Source of the DNA: Hydrangea macrophylla
Taxonomy: Eukaryota; Streptophyta; Magnoliopsida; Cornales; Hydrangeaceae
Length of the DNA stretch: 64,000 bases
Assembly (NCBI GenBank): GCA_033977485.1
Contig: CM066989.1
Coordinates: forward strand, 33,705,095-33,769,094
Direction: 5' to 3'
Shown here: positions 44,101-55,002 of the stretch, one piece after another
Position numbering within the stretch: the stretch's first letter is position 1
Layout of the letters: every line of letters starts with the position of its first letter
The notes under the pieces: generated by a model
Databases searched by the model: none
What the model was told of the DNA's origin: nothing
The model's input: only the letters and a program-made list of their open reading frames with translations
Program-made: the position numbers and the translations under genes

Positions 44101-44461
44101 TGATACCGGTGAATTTGGACGATTTCAGTCAAACTTGGTCAAACTTGGTCAAATCTTGGTCAAACCGGTCAACGAGGACTTTTTGGGAACTTTCGGGACT
44201 TCTAGGGGTCTCTGGGAGCTGACGATTTCATCTGACTTTACTTAAAAACTCATTTTATTAATTTTCTTATGACGTAGCATGCTTCCAGAACTTTAGTCAA
44301 AATCTGGGAGTTTTCGGGCTTTCAGGGGCATTTTGGTCATTCTGAGCATTTTGAGAAATAGAACTAACTTCCAAGAGTCCTTTTGAGTCTTTTTCAATCA
44401 TTGTGAATCACCAAGCTATGGGTCTCCTAAATCTGATAGCCGAAAAAATGGGGTGTCTACA
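41189..44461 (-). repeat. TR-GAG-like element 5' LTR (3273 bp)
   Basis: Homologous to 31222-34602 throughout with a few percent divergence. The outermost TG at the left end has become TA. It carries the longer GC-rich palindrome segment at about 43545-43605. Confidence 0.93.
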
Positions 44462-44466
44462 ATACA

Positions 44467-45578
44467 TATATGTGATATATATGTAGGAATATCATTGGGA
44501 GTATCCAGAGCTAGTTTTGCGAAGGAGGTTGGGATTTCTAGGCTTATTTGGGACTTATTCATGAGGTGAGTGTCTTAATCCCAAAATTGGATATTTAATG
44601 TCTTTTAATTGTTATTAAATGCTTAGAATGCTTAATTTATGATTAAGTAGAAAAGCATGTGATAATTTATTATTTAACATGTCTAAAATGTTAAAATTGC
44701 CATGTTGACATGTTGGGTTGCTTATGTGCTTATTTGGGTCAAAGTGTGTTAATTGATAATCACCATTATTTAGCCCGTATATAAGGGACCCCCATTTTTC
44801 AAAGAAAAGGGGGATGATGATGAAGTCCTCAGAGAAAAGGGGATGGTGGTGACGACCACAACAAATTGACTAAGGTCACATGAGAGTGTGTGATATCACT
44901 TTTAAACCGATGACAAAGTGAGAATGGCCCAGAATCAGGGGTCCAATACGATGGTGATTGATTACTTGACACGCCTACGACCATATACTGATGTGAATAT
45001 TTAATTGGTGTTATGAATCATTAAATACTCCAATTGCATGATTAGCACCACGTACTCACTAAGCGAAAGCTTAATCAATTTTTGTGACTAATGACCACGC
45101 AGGTTCGGACGAACATCACAGTGAGAAGCGTTGAATTTTGGGGGTTCTATGATGGCTCGAGATGATTGTTTTTTTTGTGTAATATGTTTATATGTAAATG
45201 AGTTTAGATGAGTAGTTATATTCCTAGTGTTTGAATTTTGGAGATAAGCTTATGTTTTAGTTTTTATTAAATCCTTGTAATATAAACTGTGGATTGAAGT
45301 TTTTAAAGTATTTTCCAATTATTTTGGGTGATATTTTGGTATTTCAATTCTTGTTTAACAGGGGGAAATGGTGCTGTAATAGGGGGAACTCTGTCCAAGT
45401 ACCATTTAATGATTTTAAAATTTTATTTTATTTCTTTTCATTATTTTATTTGATAAAAAGCTATTTTATCCCTGGTATCTCACTTTAAAATGTTATTTTC
45501 AAAACGTAAAAATGATTGTTTGGTTTGTTGGCTTTGTTACACGTGTCCTAGCCCGCAGGGGCGGGTTGGGGTGTGACA
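44467..45578 (+). repeat. Element B 5' LTR, second part
   Basis: Continues 30473-31221 after removal of the nested element, and matches 62277-63379. It ends GGGGTGTGACA. Confidence 0.95.
44778..44784 (+). promoter_or_regulatory. TATA box of element B 5' LTR
   Basis: TATATAA in the context AGCCCGTATATAAGGGACCC, conserved at 62578-62584 in the 3' LTR. The TR-GAG insertion lies about 310 bp upstream in U3. Confidence 0.75.
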
Positions 45579-45583
45579 AATTT

Positions 45584-45600
45584 TTGTATCAGAGCAATAG
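45584..45600 (+). other. Element B primer-binding site
   Basis: TTGTATCAGAGCAATAG resembles the initiator-Met tRNA PBS (TGGTATCAGAGC) with its first bases decayed. It starts 5 bases after the LTR. Confidence 0.75.
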
Positions 45601-45772
45601 GCTAGAGCCTTGGGTACGAGTGACGATACGTGAGTGTGAACAAAATGACACGTAGTAATACGATCATACATCCATGTTTATTTAGCATGCTTTAAACTGT
45701 TATTTAGCATGCATTGTAATTTATTTAAAAGTAACATGTATGTATATACTTTGTTGTGGGTGCCAGGTAAGG

Positions 45773-46495
45773 ATGTCTAGAGGTGAGAACCTATCTTCGG
45801 CCCGTATGGACAAAATTGAAATAGTTATGGAAAAGTTGGGAAAAGTGGTTGAAACTCGAGTTACCGAGGAGGGACTGAGCTCATCAAACCCAGAACAAAG
45901 AACATAATCAACAACTATTTCCATGTTCTACAAGCAAAAGCCAGGGCAATTCAAAGGAGAACCTGATTCGATGAAGGCTGACCATTGGTTGACCGATATG
46001 AAGAGAATTTTTCGTGCTTTGCCATGTACAGAGGAGCAGAAGGTCTTGTTTACCTCAGATACTCTGAAAGAAGAAGCACAAAATTGGTGGACATCAGTAC
46101 TAAGGCAAGTAGCACCAACTACTTGGAATGGGTTTATGGACGAGTTCTCAAAGCAATATATTCCTCGATCGTTTAGTGATCAGAAGGCCGGAGAGTTTTC
46201 TCATCTCAGTCAGGGTAATATAAGTGTTAGGGAATACGCAGCCCAATTTACAAGTTTGGCCAGATTTGTAGTGGATTTGATTCCAAATGAGTTTATTCGG
46301 GCAAGACGATTCTAGGAAGGGCTCCGTGATGAGATTCGGGGAAAAGTGGATACACTCCGGCTACCGACTTATTCAGAAGTATTAGATGTGGCCTTAATTG
46401 CTGAACGAGGTGTATTGTTATCTGGGCAAAGTCAATAATTTAAGAAACCGGGAGGTAGTCAATTTCAGGGATAGGGCAGTTCCAAGAGACAGAAT
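45773..46495 (+). pseudogene. gag: Element B gag, nonsense-riddled
   Basis: ATG at 45773. A single frame runs through, interrupted by stops at 45905, 46313, 46436 and 46472. The capsid block (QFKGEPDSMKADHWLTDMKR, ALPCTEEQKVLFTSDTL, WWTSVLRQ) is the usual Retrotrans_gag region of Tekay-like elements. The absence of frameshifts here while stops abound points to point-mutation decay. Confidence 0.88.
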
Positions 46496-47890
46496 TTGGG
46501 GAGTTCATCGGGAAGTGGGGGCAACAAGCCCAGGTGTCAGATCTGTGGTAGGTATCATTGGGGAATGTGCAACTTATCTCCTATCATTTGCAACTGTCGA
46601 CGGCCAGGACATATGGCAAGAGATTGTCCCAATCTATCAAGACAGAATGTGCCAAGACAAAGTATTACTCCGAGACAAGGTATAGATGATAGTAGAATAC
46701 GATGTTATTTGTGTGGTGACCTGGGGCATCGGGAGCGTAATTGCCCAAAGAGAGGACCAGGAATTTCTAGTTCATCTATGGGAAGTGCACCAAGCCAGAG
46801 ACCACCTCAACAACAATCCCAAGGGAGGGAGCAACGACAAGAAAGGTACTTCCAGCTCAAGCCTAGGGAGACCACTGCCGCTGACACTGTGGTTTCAGGT
46901 ACACTTCCTATTTGCTTACAACCTGCTAGAGTATTGCTGGATTCAGGATCAACTCACTCTTTTGTTTCACACCCATTTGCTCAATATTTGGATAAACCCT
47001 TAGAACTACTAGATTTTGATTTGTCTGTTTCACTTCCATCGGGAGCTCCACTAGTAAGTTCGGGTGTCTTTAAAGCTTGTGGGATTGATGTGAATGGTAG
47101 AGGTTTGACTATTGACTTAGTACCATTGGTTATTCAACATTTTGATGTCATTTTGGGGATGGATTGGTTATCTGCAAATCACGCCATTATCGATTATGAG
47201 AATAAAAGAGTAAGCCCAATCAAGATGTATTTTTTTTTCCAAGGGACAGGTGTAGCATTACCGCCTTATTTGGTGTCAGCAGTCAGAGCTTGTCGTTTGT
47301 TGAAAAAGGGATGTCGGGGATTCTTGTGTAGTATACTTGACACTAGAGGTACTGAACTGAAATTAGAAGATATACCAGCCGCGAAAGAATTTTCAGACGT
47401 CTTTCCAGAAGATCTACCTAGTGTGTTGATTGAGAGGGAAATTGAGTTTGGGATAGATGTCATGCCAGGAACTCAACCAATTTCACGAGCACCGTATAGA
47501 ATGGCTCCAGTAGAGTTGAAAGAGTTGAAGACTCAACTACAAAATTTACTATATAAGGGGTTCATTCGGCCTAGTGTATCACCGTGGGGTGCACCAGTTT
47601 TATTTGTAAAGAAGAAGGACGGGACAATGAGAATGTGCATTGACTACCGAGAGATCAATAAGGTGACTATAAAGAATAAGTATCCGTTGTCACGTATTAA
47701 TGATTTGTTTGATCAATTACAAGGGGCACAAATCTTCTCTAAGATCGACTTAAGATCTGGGTATCACTAATTGAAGGTTAAAGCTGAAGACATTGAAAAG
47801 ACAGCTTTCAGGACTCGGTACGGGCACTACGAATTTCTTGTCATGCCATTTGGGGTTACGAATGCACTAGCCACTTTTATGGACTTGATG
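46496..47890 (+). pseudogene. pol: Element B zinc knuckles, protease and RT N-part
   Basis: Same frame as gag. Three knuckles: [12 protein letters not shown], a damaged second one ([14 protein letters not shown]) and an intact third, [14 protein letters not shown]. The protease core is [12 protein letters not shown] (about 46936) with the MDWLSANHA end (about 47160). RT has [14 protein letters not shown] (about 47638) and KIDLRSGYH, then a TAA at 47768 in the place of a normally conserved Gln. The frame is lost near 47890. Confidence 0.9.
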
Positions 47891-48720
47891 ATAGGGTGTT
47901 CAAGACTTATCTAGATGAATTTGTGATAGTATTCATTGATGATATTCTAAAATATTCTAGAAGTCAAGAAGAACATGAACGACACTTGAGATTTGGTTTT
48001 GCAACGACTTAGAGAAAGCAACTATTTGGGAAGTTGAAGAAAAGTGAATTCTGGTTGACAAATGTTACTTTTCTTGGATATGTGATCTCTAAGGATGGTG
48101 TCTCTGTGGACCCACAAAAGATAGAAGTTGTTAAGAATTGGTCGAGACCGACAAATGTTTCTGAAGTTCGAAGTTTCTTGGGATTAGCTGGTTACTATAG
48201 AAGGTTCGTTCAAGACTTCTCTAGAATCGCGACTCCGATGACTCAATTGATGAGGAAGAATGTGGCTTTTGTGTGGAATAAAGAATGTGAAGACTGTTTT
48301 CAGAAGTTGAAAGATAAGTTAACCTCAGTTCCAATATTAACTATTCTGTCGGGTACTGGAGGTTATAGTATATACAGTGATGCTTCTCATCAGGGCCTGG
48401 GATGTGTTCTAATGTAAGAGGGTAAAGTTATAGCTTATGCTTCGAGGCAGTTAAGGACACACGAGAAGAATTATTCGACTCATGATCTGGAATTGGCAGC
48501 GGTGATTTTTGCTTTAAAGATTTGGCGTCACTACTTGTACGGGGAAATGTGTGAGATATTCACCGATCACAAGAGTCTGAAATATTTTTTTACCCAGAGA
48601 GAGCTAAATATAAGACAGAGAAGATGGCTTGAATTGATGAAAGACTACGATTTAAAGATTCAATATCATCCAGGTAAAGCTAACGTAGTTGCCGATGCTT
48701 TAAGTCGAAAGTTGTCAAAA
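47891..48720 (+). pseudogene. pol: Element B RT active site and RNase H
   Basis: [10 protein letters not shown] (about 47931) holds the two catalytic Asp. A stop follows near 48010. 48034-48417 covers the RT connection ([17 protein letters not shown]) and the start of RNase H ([14 protein letters not shown]), ending at a TAA at 48415. RNase H continues with [17 protein letters not shown] and the tail VADALSRK. Confidence 0.88.
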
Positions 48721-50330
48721 AATTTGGTTTATTCTTTAACAGCCCAGGAGAAGTTGGTAAAAGAATTTGAACAGCTGAAATTGGAAGTAATTTCCAGAAT
48801 CCAGGGTGGTTTAATGGCAGCTATCATGGCACAACCAAGTTTAATCGAAGAAATCAAGGTGAATCAACTTTTGGACCCAAATTTCAAGAAAATTGTTGAA
48901 GAGTTACCTGAGGGTAGACAGCCAGAATTCAGTTTTCAGAACAATGTATTGAGGTACATTATTCGACTGTGTGTTCCTCATATCCAAGAGTTGAAAGACA
49001 AGATTATGGAAGAAGCTCACAATGCGAGGAATTCCGTACATCCAGGGAGTACCAAGATGTATAAAGATTTACGGGAAGTGTATTGGTGGAGTGGTATGAA
49101 ATGGGAAGTCGCCGAGTTTGTGGTCGAATGTACGACTTGTCAACAAGTAAAATTGGAACATCAACGACTCACTGGTGAATTGCAACCGTTGGAGATACCA
49201 TAATGGAAACGGGAGCATATTACGATGGACTTTGTGTCAGGTTTGCCATGGTCTCCTAAGTCTAATGATAGTATTTGGGTGATCGTTGACCGGTTGTCTA
49301 AATCAGATCATTTCTTCCCAATTAAGACTCGTGATCCGACAAAGTTAGCAGAGCTTTATGTCAGAGAAATTGTTAGATTACATGGGGCAACGGTATCAAT
49401 TGTGTCAGATCGAGACACACGATTTGTGTCTAGGTTTTGGGAAGGTTTGCAAAAGGCAATGGGGACGACTTTGCATTTTAGCACAGCATTTTAGCACAAC
49501 ATTTCATCCTCAGACAGACGGCCAATCCGAGCGAGTTATTCAGATTTTGGAAGATATGCTTCGAGGTTGTGTTATGGATTTTAAATCAGATTGGGAAACC
49601 CACTTGCCATTAGTGGAATTCTCTTATAATAATAGCTTCCAGACGAGTATTGGTATGGCGCCTTATGAGGCATTGTATGGCGCTTTATGAGGCATTGTAT
49701 GGCCGAAAGTATAGATCACCAGTGTGTTGGACAGAAGTTGGAGAAAAGCAACTTATAGGTCCTGAAATTGTACAAATCACTACCGATAAAATCAAGTTAG
49801 TTGAACAATGGCTACAAATAGCACAAAGTCGTTACAAAAGCTACGCGGATATAGGTAGAAGACCGTTGGAATACGAGGTAGGTGATTATGTTTACTTGAC
49901 AGTATCGCCTTCGAAAGGCATTACACGATTTGGTAAGCGAGGCAAGTTAAGTCCGAGGTTCATAGGGCCTTATCTGATATTATATAGAGTTGGTCCAGTT
50001 GCATATCGATTGGAATTGTCACAAGAGTTGGCTAATGTTCATAATGTGTTTCACATTTCTATGTTGCGACATTGTCTATCAGATTCGAGTCACCGTATCA
50101 CTCCGGAATCGTTAATGGTTCGAGAAGACTTGACTTATGTTGAACCTCCAGTTCGAATCCTAGATAGGAAGGATCAGGTGCTCAGAACTAAAGTCATTCC
50201 TCTAGTTATGGTGTTATGGCGCAATCATTCAGTAGAGGAGGCAACTTGGAACGTGAGGACGAAATCTAAGAGAAATATCCTCACCTATTTGACACTTGAG
50301 GTAAGAAAAGTTTGGGGACAAACTTCCTAA
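48721..50330 (+). pseudogene. pol: Element B integrase with chromodomain tail, broken by two tandem duplications
   Basis: The zinc finger includes [12 protein letters not shown] (about 49129). A TAA lies at 49201. The core has DFVSGLP, SIVSDRDTRF and QTDGQSERV. A 13-bp tandem duplication (second unit from 49487) and a 22-bp one (49658-49679 and 49680-49701) each shift the frame. The C-terminus is then open from 49650 to 50330, with a GRKYRSPVCW block and a chromodomain-like VLWRNHSVEEATW near 50215, which marks it as a chromovirus. Confidence 0.9.
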
Positions 50331-50344
50331 AAGGGAGGGAGAGA
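50330..50344 (+). other. Element B polypurine tract
   Basis: AAAAGGGAGGGAGA immediately before the 3' LTR start TGTAATACCC. Confidence 0.88.
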
Positions 50345-51105
50345 TGTAATACCCGTACCCAGAAAATGGAAGTAATATTTATTTTTCATGCATTAATTAG
50401 TATAATTAATTGTATGTGATATTTGTGTAAGTTCCAGTTACCCCGATGTGATAAGTGCTTGATAAATGGCACAGTTTGATAGATATGATGTGGGACCCAC
50501 GGGAGGTTCAGATTGGATAAATTGCATTTAGTTGCATTTATGTGATTAAAAGAATATTTGTTAAATTGTTTTTAATATTTTATTGTTAGTTGTAGCCTTT
50601 TATGGTGCCAGTCTGGGTACCCGTATGAGGGCAAATTGGAATATGATTCATAATTAGTAGGCTAATTAGCAACTTTATAAAATATTTGGGACCACTTTTG
50701 GGACCCATACGTGACATAAACACATACCCACTTAAACATTTGGTAATTAATATAAAGTTTAGGGGTTTCACAATAGGACTTTAGAAACTTATGGGGGTAT
50801 AAATGGAAATATGACAATATTTTAACATATCCTTTAGTATAAGGATATGTTAAGTCGGCTGAGTAACAAAAAAAAAAAGGAAGTCAAAACAAGTTACAGA
50901 CAGTAGGTTCAACGGGGAAAAGAAAAGAAAAAAATGGTTACGCGCCATTTTGTCGCCGTAGCTTCGCCGTGTGACCTCTATTTTGCGAACCGAAGCCATA
51001 TTCGGACTCGTGAAGGTGAGAGGGTTATTTCTATGTCTTTCTTTTTCAATTTTGGTAATGTTTTTTCTGCGACCCATTTTAAGGGGTGATACATATATGT
51101 GATAT
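50345..51105 (+). repeat. Element B 3' LTR, first part
   Basis: Homologous to 30473-31221 with several percent divergence. It is cut at the GATAT target of element C. Confidence 0.95.
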
Positions 51106-53116
51106 TGTCACGCCCCGACGTAGCATAAATATGGAAAGCATTTAATTTCCTTTATGGACCCGTAGGTCGTGACAGTTTGAAGGATCGATTCTGTCCCAAA
51201 CGTCGAACAACATAAGACCATTAATCAGAGTAGAGCAATCAGGGCTTATAAAATTTTTCTAACTTATTACATCTTATGGTACGGGGTCAACTAAGGCACA
51301 GACCGCCTTGAAATAAAACAATAACTTAAAGTCTATTACAGTCATCCTTACTAATTCATAACTTAAAGCACATAAACTTAAAGCATATAAAAGTAAATTC
51401 TCTTTCCAGCAGTTGTTCTCAATTAGCGTAGTCATAAGGTTCTTCCTGATTATAACCTGCAAAGCCTGAACACGAATGTCCAGGACGCATCAACGCCGTC
51501 AGCTTCAAGAAGCTGGTGAATATTAAAAACATAACTTTGAATGTAAAACATACTCATTTACCTTTTTCCCATTTCCATTTAAATCCACAAGTTTATATTT
51601 AAGATAAAAAGCTCGTTTAGAAAACAACCACAACATTATTTAAAAGATAAATTCACACATATGTGACCGTGTATGAGAACGATGCACCATCTCATCTAAC
51701 CGACTCTTTTCTCTCGACAAAACCCAACAATCCACTATCCTACTCCTGGTATCTTTGAAACACTAAGATAGCCACACTTTAGCAACGGGGCGCCAGGGAG
51801 TGTCCAGTTTGCCTCACACTTTGGTCCGGGGTACCAGGGAGTGTCCAATGCCTCACACTTTGAATACCCTAACCGCCATGCAAATACCGGGGCAACCCCT
51901 CACACAGTATCCAGACTCGAGTATCAGGGAGTGTCCGTAGGCCACACTTTAGCACTTCCATGGGTGCCAGTGAGTGTCCAAGTTCGGCGTCACACACTTT
52001 AACGCTTCCATGGGCGTCAGGGAGTGTCCATATTTGCCACCTTCGCATTTCAAAGATACCCTCTCCACAATCTCAACCACAACCACAACCACAACCACAA
52101 CCACAATCTCAATCTCAAACTCAATCTCGATCTCATACTCTTTCCACACTGACCATTACACTTTTCCATACTGACCAACACTCATCATGCATGTATAACT
52201 GACTCCACATGAATGATATGTGACTTAATACAGAAATATAAAGTACTGGGAACGATAACCATGGATTAAAAGAAAACTGCTACTGTAATCCTCGTTTTCT
52301 GCCCAAACGGTGCAGAATCTGAGAAAATTGTATTAGACGAAAAGTGTGCAGAATCGAGTTTTGCTTGGGACTACGCGGGCAGAACCTTAAATTTCCTTCG
52401 TTTTCTTATCAAAATTCTGAAAACAAAATTCTGCTACTGTTAAAATTAAAAGAGAAAATATTAGATTTAATTTCTAATATACTTTCTCTGCTACTGTAAT
52501 CCTCGTTTTCTGCCCAAACGGTGCAGAATCTGAGAAAATTGCATTAGACGAAAAGTGTGCAGAATCAAGTTTTTCTTGGGACAATGCGGACAGAATCTTA
52601 AATTTCCTTCGTTTTCTTAATAAAAATCTTAAAACAAAATTCTGCTACTGTTAAAATTAAAAGAGAAAATATTAGATTTAATTTCTAATATACTTTCTCA
52701 TTGGGACAATTTAAGGTCTAATACTTTGACAGTAGTCACTAGGGACTATAATCTTCCTAAATCAACTCTAAAAACTCATTTTGATTAAGTTTGGAAAATC
52801 TCCAATTTTTCAAACTATAAACTTCAACGCACATCATCAATGGTGAATCTTAAAATTAACTACCTAAATCAGTAAATAAGGAATGAGTTACATTTTGAGT
52901 GAGTTAGTAATACTCACCGTGATACAGATTGAAGAAGTTGTTGAGAAAGAAATACAAGAATTAAGAATCTCCAATTTCAAGCTTTGGCTATGGAGGATTG
53001 AGCTCTTCAAATTCTGAAATTATGAACTCTCTGCACTCTCTTATCTCTCTATGTGACTCTCTCAAGCTCTCTATGCTAGAAGTGTAGAATGTGTGTGTTT
53101 GAGAGAGTATGTGAGT

Positions 53117-53128
53117 GTATAAATAGCC
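53117..53128 (-). promoter_or_regulatory. TATA-like motif of element C 3' LTR
   Basis: Minus strand GGCTATTTATACACTCAC (plus strand GTATAAATAGCC) is followed downstream on the element strand by a CT/AG-rich leader. The same motif is embedded in each unit of the adjacent 134-bp array. Use as the real TATA is inferred. Confidence 0.45.
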
Positions 53129-53146
53129 AAGCTTCCACTTGGAGAC

Positions 53147-53682
53147 AATGGCCTAACAATCCACTTATTAACCACTAACTTCTAATTAATGGGTAGTTTA
53201 TAAGGAATATGCAAGATGATGTAAACATACACTAATGCACATATAACTCCACTAATATTAGTGTATAAATAACCAAACATAATGGCCTAACAATCTAATT
53301 ATTAACCACTAACTTCTAATTAATTGGTAGTTTATAAGGAATATGCAAGATGATGTAAACATACACTAATGCACATATAACTCCACTAATATTAGTGTAT
53401 AAATAACCAAACATAATGGCCTAACAATCTAATTATTAACCACTAACTTCTAATTAATTGGTAGTTTATAAGGAATATGCAAGATGATGTAAACATACAC
53501 TAATGCACATATAACTCCACTAATATTAGTGTATAAATAACCAAACATAATGGCCTAACAATCTAATTATTAACAACTAACTTCTAATTAATTGGTAGTT
53601 TATAAGGAATATGCAAGATGATGTAAACATACACTAATGCACATATAACTCCACTAATATTAGTGTATAAATAACCAAACAT
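53147..53682. repeat. 134-bp tandem array in element C 3' LTR, four units
   Basis: AATGGCCTAACAATC starts at 53147, 53281, 53415 and 53549, with a fifth start at 53683 (AATGGCCTAAGG). Each unit carries GTGTATAAATAACC, AATTAATTGGTAGTTTATAA and the inverted repeat ACTAATATTAGT. The same array is at 61309-61844 in the other LTR. Confidence 0.95.
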
Positions 53683-54109
53683 AATGGCCTAAGGAAAATC
53701 ATTAGCAACATTAATTGTATATAAAGTAATTGTCCAATCAGTCACTTCCAAAATCTGTGGAAGTTTAGCACTGCGCGGACAGTTTTAAACCTAAACTGGT
53801 ATTTTCGTGACACGGTGTTCATCACAAAATACAGAGAATTAATTTTATTGAAAGAAACAATTTTCCGGTTTTATAAAAATTCAGTTTTAGTTAAAAGAAT
53901 TTATTTTCACTGTTTTGGAAATACAGATTTGAAATTCAACACAGGTATTGCCAAACTTTATAAAAATCGCATTTTGACCCTAAAAGTAATTTCAATTATG
54001 AGATCAGTCAAGAAATAAATCTTACACATAAGAATTGAAATTTAAATAAAGGCAAACAATGTATATTTAATTTTAAATATGACAATGCAATAAAATGCAG
54101 GTTATTACA

Positions 54110-54122
54110 CCCTTCCTCCCTT
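54110..54122 (-). other. Element C polypurine tract
   Basis: AAGGGAGGAAGGG on the minus strand, immediately before the LTR start TGTAATAACC. Confidence 0.93.
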
Positions 54123-54154
54123 AAACAGGATTTCGTCCCCGAAATCAAGACTAA

Positions 54155-55002
54155 CTAGTCATGAAACAACTCCGGGTACTTCTTCCTCATATCAGCTTCA
54201 ACTTCCCACGAGGCTTCATTATCGTCACGGTGATTCCACTGAACCTTCACTAACGGAATTTCCTTATTTCTCAACTTCTTGATACTCTGATCTAGAATCT
54301 TCACAGGTCTCTCCTTGTAAGAAACGTTATGACTTGTCTCAATATCGTCATAATTAACCACGTGCGAGGGGTCTCGTATGTACTTTCTTAGCATACTCAC
54401 ATGGAATACATTGTGTACCCCAGACATCTTTGGTGGTAGCGCCAGTTGATAGGCCACTTTCCCGACACGTTCCAAAATCTCGAATGGTCCGATGAATCTC
54501 GGAGCTAGTTTCCCTCTTTTGAGACCAAAACGTACCACTCCTCGGGTCGGTGAAACCTTAAGGAGTACGTGATCTCCAACACTAAACTCCAGATCTTTTC
54601 GGCGTCGATCAGCATAACTCTTATACCGGCTTTGAGCGGTTCTCATTCTTTCCTTGACCAAAGAAATCTTCTCGTTGGTTTCTCTAACCAAATCTGGTCC
54701 CAACAATTCTGTGTCACCAACTTCTGCCCAACACAATGGAGAACGACACGGTCGTCCGTACAGTGCTTCGAACGGGGCCATACCGATACTCGCGTGATAA
54801 CTATTGTTATAGGCAAATTCAACCAACGACAAGTGTGTCTCCCAAGATTCTTCAAAATCGATCACACAAGCCCTAAGCATATCCTCCATCATCTGATTCA
54901 CACGCTCAGTTTGTCCATCTGTCTGAGGGTGAAAAGCAGTACTCATCTTGAGCGAAGTTCCCATAGCTTCTTGCAGACTTTCCCAAAATCCAGAAGTAAA
55001 AA
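54155..55002 (-). pseudogene. pol: Element C integrase C-terminal half and chromodomain
   Basis: Continues the integrase after a frameshift in the five-A run at 54998-55002 (T run on the coding strand). It contains the third catalytic residue in QTDGQTERV, then NNSYHASIGMAPFEALYGR, the C-terminal DHVLLKVSPTRGV and FIGPFEILERVGKVAYQL, and ends in a chromodomain-like VKVQWNHRDDNEASWEVE. It is uninterrupted to the stop at 54155. Only 46 bp separate it from the LTR. The break is a one-base length difference in a homopolymer, so it could be a very recent mutation or a sequencing artefact. Confidence 0.93.

Larger units (their letters stand above)
31222..44461 (-). mobile_element. Tat/Ogre-type element with gag but no pol (TR-GAG-like), 13.2 kb
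   Basis: The TSD is ATACA at 31217-31221 and 44462-44466. On the minus strand the LTRs run TGTAGACACC...GTGTCCACA. The copies are 31222-34602 and 41189-44461. The PBS reads TGGCAACTCCACTGGGGAGG and the PPT AAAGAGGGGCAAAC. The only protein recognised is a Tat/Ogre-style gag (39740-38376). The 3.8 kb between gag and the PPT, where protease, RT and integrase should be, holds tandem repeats and AT-rich sequence. Movement would have required enzymes from another element, as in the described TR-GAG class. Confidence 0.92.
51106..54109 (-). repeat. Element C 3' LTR (3004 bp)
   Basis: Ends TGTAATAACC and GGGCGTGACA on the element strand. It contains five copies of a GGAGTGTCC...CACACTTT unit (about 51800-52035), an ACAACC microsatellite (about 52070-52110), a 221-bp direct duplication starting at 52277 and 52498, a 134-bp tandem array (53147-53682), and the shared hairpin at 51500-51515. 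Confidence 0.97.

Noticed and set aside
44462..44490. LTR promoter (TATATAT) at the nested insertion site of element B
   Set aside because: A better TATA (TATATAAGGG at 44778) is conserved in both LTRs. The AT-rich insertion site lies about 310 bp upstream.
51949..52202. Frames rich in PQPQ or VVV in the element C LTR (and again at 60111-60364)
   Set aside because: Translation of the ACAACC microsatellite and the GGAGTGTCC repeats; present identically in both LTRs.
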